22,440 bases of DNA from Thermoplasmata archaeon (GTDB taxonomy: Archaea; Thermoplasmatota; Thermoplasmata; Lutacidiplasmatales; UBA184), in contig JAKIVW010000016.1 of the NCBI GenBank assembly GCA_022750355.1, positions 1-22,440 on the forward strand. The letters are read 5' to 3'. Positions 21,114 to 22,440 of the stretch are shown here, piece by piece. The position numbers and the translations under genes were made by a program. The first letter of the stretch is position 1. Each line of letters opens with the position of its first letter. Below the pieces are notes generated by a model. That model was not told the origin of the DNA. It did not search any database and was given only the letters and a program-made list of their open reading frames with translations.

Positions 21114-21539
21114 ATGCCGAAGGGACGAAGGACCAAGAAGGTCGAGGCTCGCCGGAAGCGCGAGTTCACGTACCGCGGCCTCACGCTGCCCGACCTGCAG
21201 AAGCTTTCGCTCGAGGAGTTCGCGAAGGTCGTCGGCGCGCGCGCCCGGCGGTCGATCCGGCGCGGATTCAACGTCGAGACCAACCACTTTTACGAGCGGA
21301 TGCGCACCACGCCCGCCGACAAGGTCGTCCGTACGCACTGCCGGGACGCCCTCGTCCTGCCCGAGCACGTGGCCCGCCGAGTGGCGATCCACACGGGAAA
21401 GGAGTTCAAAGAGGTCGAGGTGCGGCCGGAGATGGTCGGCCACTACTTCGGCGAGTTCGCTCTCACCCGCCGGTTCGAGAAACACTCTGGTCCGGGCGTC
21501 GGCGCCACTCGGTCGTCGAAGTTCATGCCGCTCAAGTGA
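21114..21539 (+). CDS. rps19: 30S ribosomal protein uS19
   Basis: 141-residue small-subunit head protein. After a basic N-terminal extension typical of archaea and eukaryotes (KGRRTKKVEARRKREFTYRG), the family core appears: VVRTHCRDALVLPEHVARRV (65-84), VAIHTGKEFKEVEVRPEMVGHYFGEF (84-109) and the closing TRRFEKHSGPGVGATRSSKF. ATG directly abuts the uL2 stop. Confidence 0.97.
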   Translation: MPKGRRTKKVEARRKREFTYRGLTLPDLQKLSLEEFAKVVGARARRSIRRGFNVETNHFYERMRTTPADKVVRTHCRDALVLPEHVARRVAIHTGKEFKEVEVRPEMVGHYFGEFALTRRFEKHSGPGVGATRSSKFMPLK

Positions 21540-21552
21540 GGTTCACGATCCG

Positions 21553-22011
21553 ATGCGAGGCTACACGTACCAGGGCGAGGCGGGGACGAACGTCGCCCGG
21601 GCCCGAGGCATCGAGATCCCGATGTCTCCCAAGAAGACCTACGAGGTCCTGAACGCGATCCGCGGGTTGCCGCTGGAGCGTGCCGAGACGTTCCTCGAGG
21701 AGGTCGTGGAGCTCAAGCGGGCCGTCCCGTTCCGCCGCTACAACCAGGAGGTCGCGCACAAGAAGCGCATCGGACCGGGCCGCTACCCCCAGAAGGTCGC
21801 CCGTCAGGTCCTCCAGCTCCTGCACAACGCCCGGGAGAACGCGGAGTACGAGGGCCTCGATTCGGACCTTCTCTACGTCAAGATCGCGGCCAGCGCCCGC
21901 GGGCGGATCCGGAAAGCGTCCATGCCCCGCGCCCACGGCCGGGCCACGCCGTGGAACGAGCAGACGACGAACGTCGAGATCGTGCTCGTCGAGCGGAAGG
22001 AGAAGGCATGA
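21553..22011 (+). CDS. rpl22: 50S ribosomal protein uL22
   Basis: 152-residue exit-tunnel protein. Family features: the archaeal start GYTYQGEAGTNVARARG, SPKKTYEVLNAIRGLPLERAE (25-45), RRYNQEVAHKKRIGPGRYPQ (61-80) followed by VLQLLHNARENAEYEGLD, and the tunnel loop region ASMPRAHGRATPWNEQTTNVEIVLVE near the C-terminus. ATG at 21553, 13 bases after the uS19 stop. The stop overlaps the uS3 ATG (ATGA). Confidence 0.97.
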   Translation: MRGYTYQGEAGTNVARARGIEIPMSPKKTYEVLNAIRGLPLERAETFLEEVVELKRAVPFRRYNQEVAHKKRIGPGRYPQKVARQVLQLLHNARENAEYEGLDSDLLYVKIAASARGRIRKASMPRAHGRATPWNEQTTNVEIVLVERKEKA

Positions 22012-22440
22012 GCGCGGAACGGAAGGTCATCCAGGAGGCCACGCGACGCGTCCTCCTCAAGGATTTCCTCGTCAAGGAGAGCGCCCGGGCCGGCTTCGGC
22101 GGACTCGAGATCACGCGCACCCCGATGGGGACCCGAGTGACGCTCATCTGCGAACGCCCCGGTATCCTCATCGGTCACCGCGGCGAGCTCATCAAGCGCC
22201 TCACCGAGGACATCCACGAGCGGTTCCAGCTCGATAACCCCCAGATCGAGGTCCAGGAGGAACGCGCCCCGAGCCTCAACGCCCAGCTGATGAGCGAGAA
22301 GCTCGCGTCGACCCTGGAACGGGGTTGGCACTTCCGCCGCGCCGGTCACTCCACGGTCCGGCGGATCATGGAGGCGGGGGCGCGAGGGACCCAGGTCGTC
22401 CTCTCGGGCAAGCTCACCGGCGAACGGCACCGCACGGAGC
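22008..22440 (+). CDS. rps3: 30S ribosomal protein uS3, N-terminal part, cut by window edge
   Basis: First 144 residues of the small-subunit protein at the mRNA entry channel. MSAERKVIQEATRRVLLKDF is the archaeal opening. A type II KH domain spans about 17-90, with its GxxG loop as GHRG (56-59) in GILIGHRGELIKRLTE. The following RRAGHSTVRRIMEAGARGTQ (110-129) is the start of the C-terminal domain. The gene continues past the right edge. Confidence 0.97.
   Translation, partial: MSAERKVIQEATRRVLLKDFLVKESARAGFGGLEITRTPMGTRVTLICERPGILIGHRGELIKRLTEDIHERFQLDNPQIEVQEERAPSLNAQLMSEKLASTLERGWHFRRAGHSTVRRIMEAGARGTQVVLSGKLTGERHRTE

Noticed and set aside
1..22440. CRISPR array, insertion sequence, prophage or integration site
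   Set aside because: No regularly spaced repeats, transposase or integrase motifs, or flanking direct repeats were seen; the genes are housekeeping or conserved archaeal families.

Overview
The window reads as archaeal chromosome from a GC-rich lineage. The last 4 kb carry the archaeal ribosomal protein order uL3-uL4-uL23-uL2-uS19-uL22-uS3. The mevalonate-entry genes are the archaeal set (HTH regulator, HMG-CoA synthase, thiolase, DUF35 zinc-ribbon/OB protein). Archaeal families PAC2, DUF99 and DUF835 are present, and many genes have a TATA box about 25-30 bases before the start codon, which implies leaderless mRNAs. The family mix and euryarchaeal-style operon suggest Thermoplasmatota (a GC-rich, non-Thermoplasmatales branch). 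That placement is inference; no rRNA lies in the window.

Layout. 1-550 (-): N-terminal part of dnaK, with a TATA box and a palindrome that could be a heat-shock operator. 892-1083 (-): a small C2H2 zinc-finger protein. 1210-4584 (+): HAD phosphatase, M20 amidohydrolase and a SufS-like cysteine desulfurase. 4427-5600 (-): a PAC2-family proteasome-assembly protein ending in an HbYX motif, and a small helical protein. 5817-5920 (+): tRNA-Ala(GGC), interrupted in its T-loop. 6018-10213 (+): a five-gene mevalonate-entry operon ending in a DUF835 protein. 10304-12554 (+): a GT4 glycosyltransferase and a winged-helix/zinc-ribbon protein. 12559-12665 (-): tRNA-Arg(TCT), also interrupted in its T-loop. 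12656-13285 (-): a DUF99 gene whose stop codon lies inside that tRNA. 13319-15117 (+): a zinc-ribbon membrane protein and a DUF72 protein. 15114-15605 (-): DUF2203. 15787-18049 (+): threonine dehydrogenase and glycine C-acetyltransferase. 18291-22440 (+): ribosomal protein operon, running off the right edge inside uS3.

How the genes work together. tdh and kbl form the two-step threonine-to-glycine-plus-acetyl-CoA route. The HMG-CoA synthase/thiolase/DUF35 trio would normally make HMG-CoA from acetyl-CoA for isoprenoid lipids. Here, however, the thiolase lacks both the nucleophilic cysteine and the histidine of the GHP motif.

Most notable observations: (i) two tRNA genes, for different amino acids and on opposite strands, each carry a 32-nt intron between positions 59 and 60 of the T-loop with near-identical bulge-helix-bulge geometry; (ii) the mevalonate-operon thiolase appears to have lost its catalytic residues; (iii) the PAC2 protein ends in a proteasome-docking HbYX tail; (iv) there is a candidate heat-shock operator at dnaK and a structured intergenic element before the ribosomal operon.
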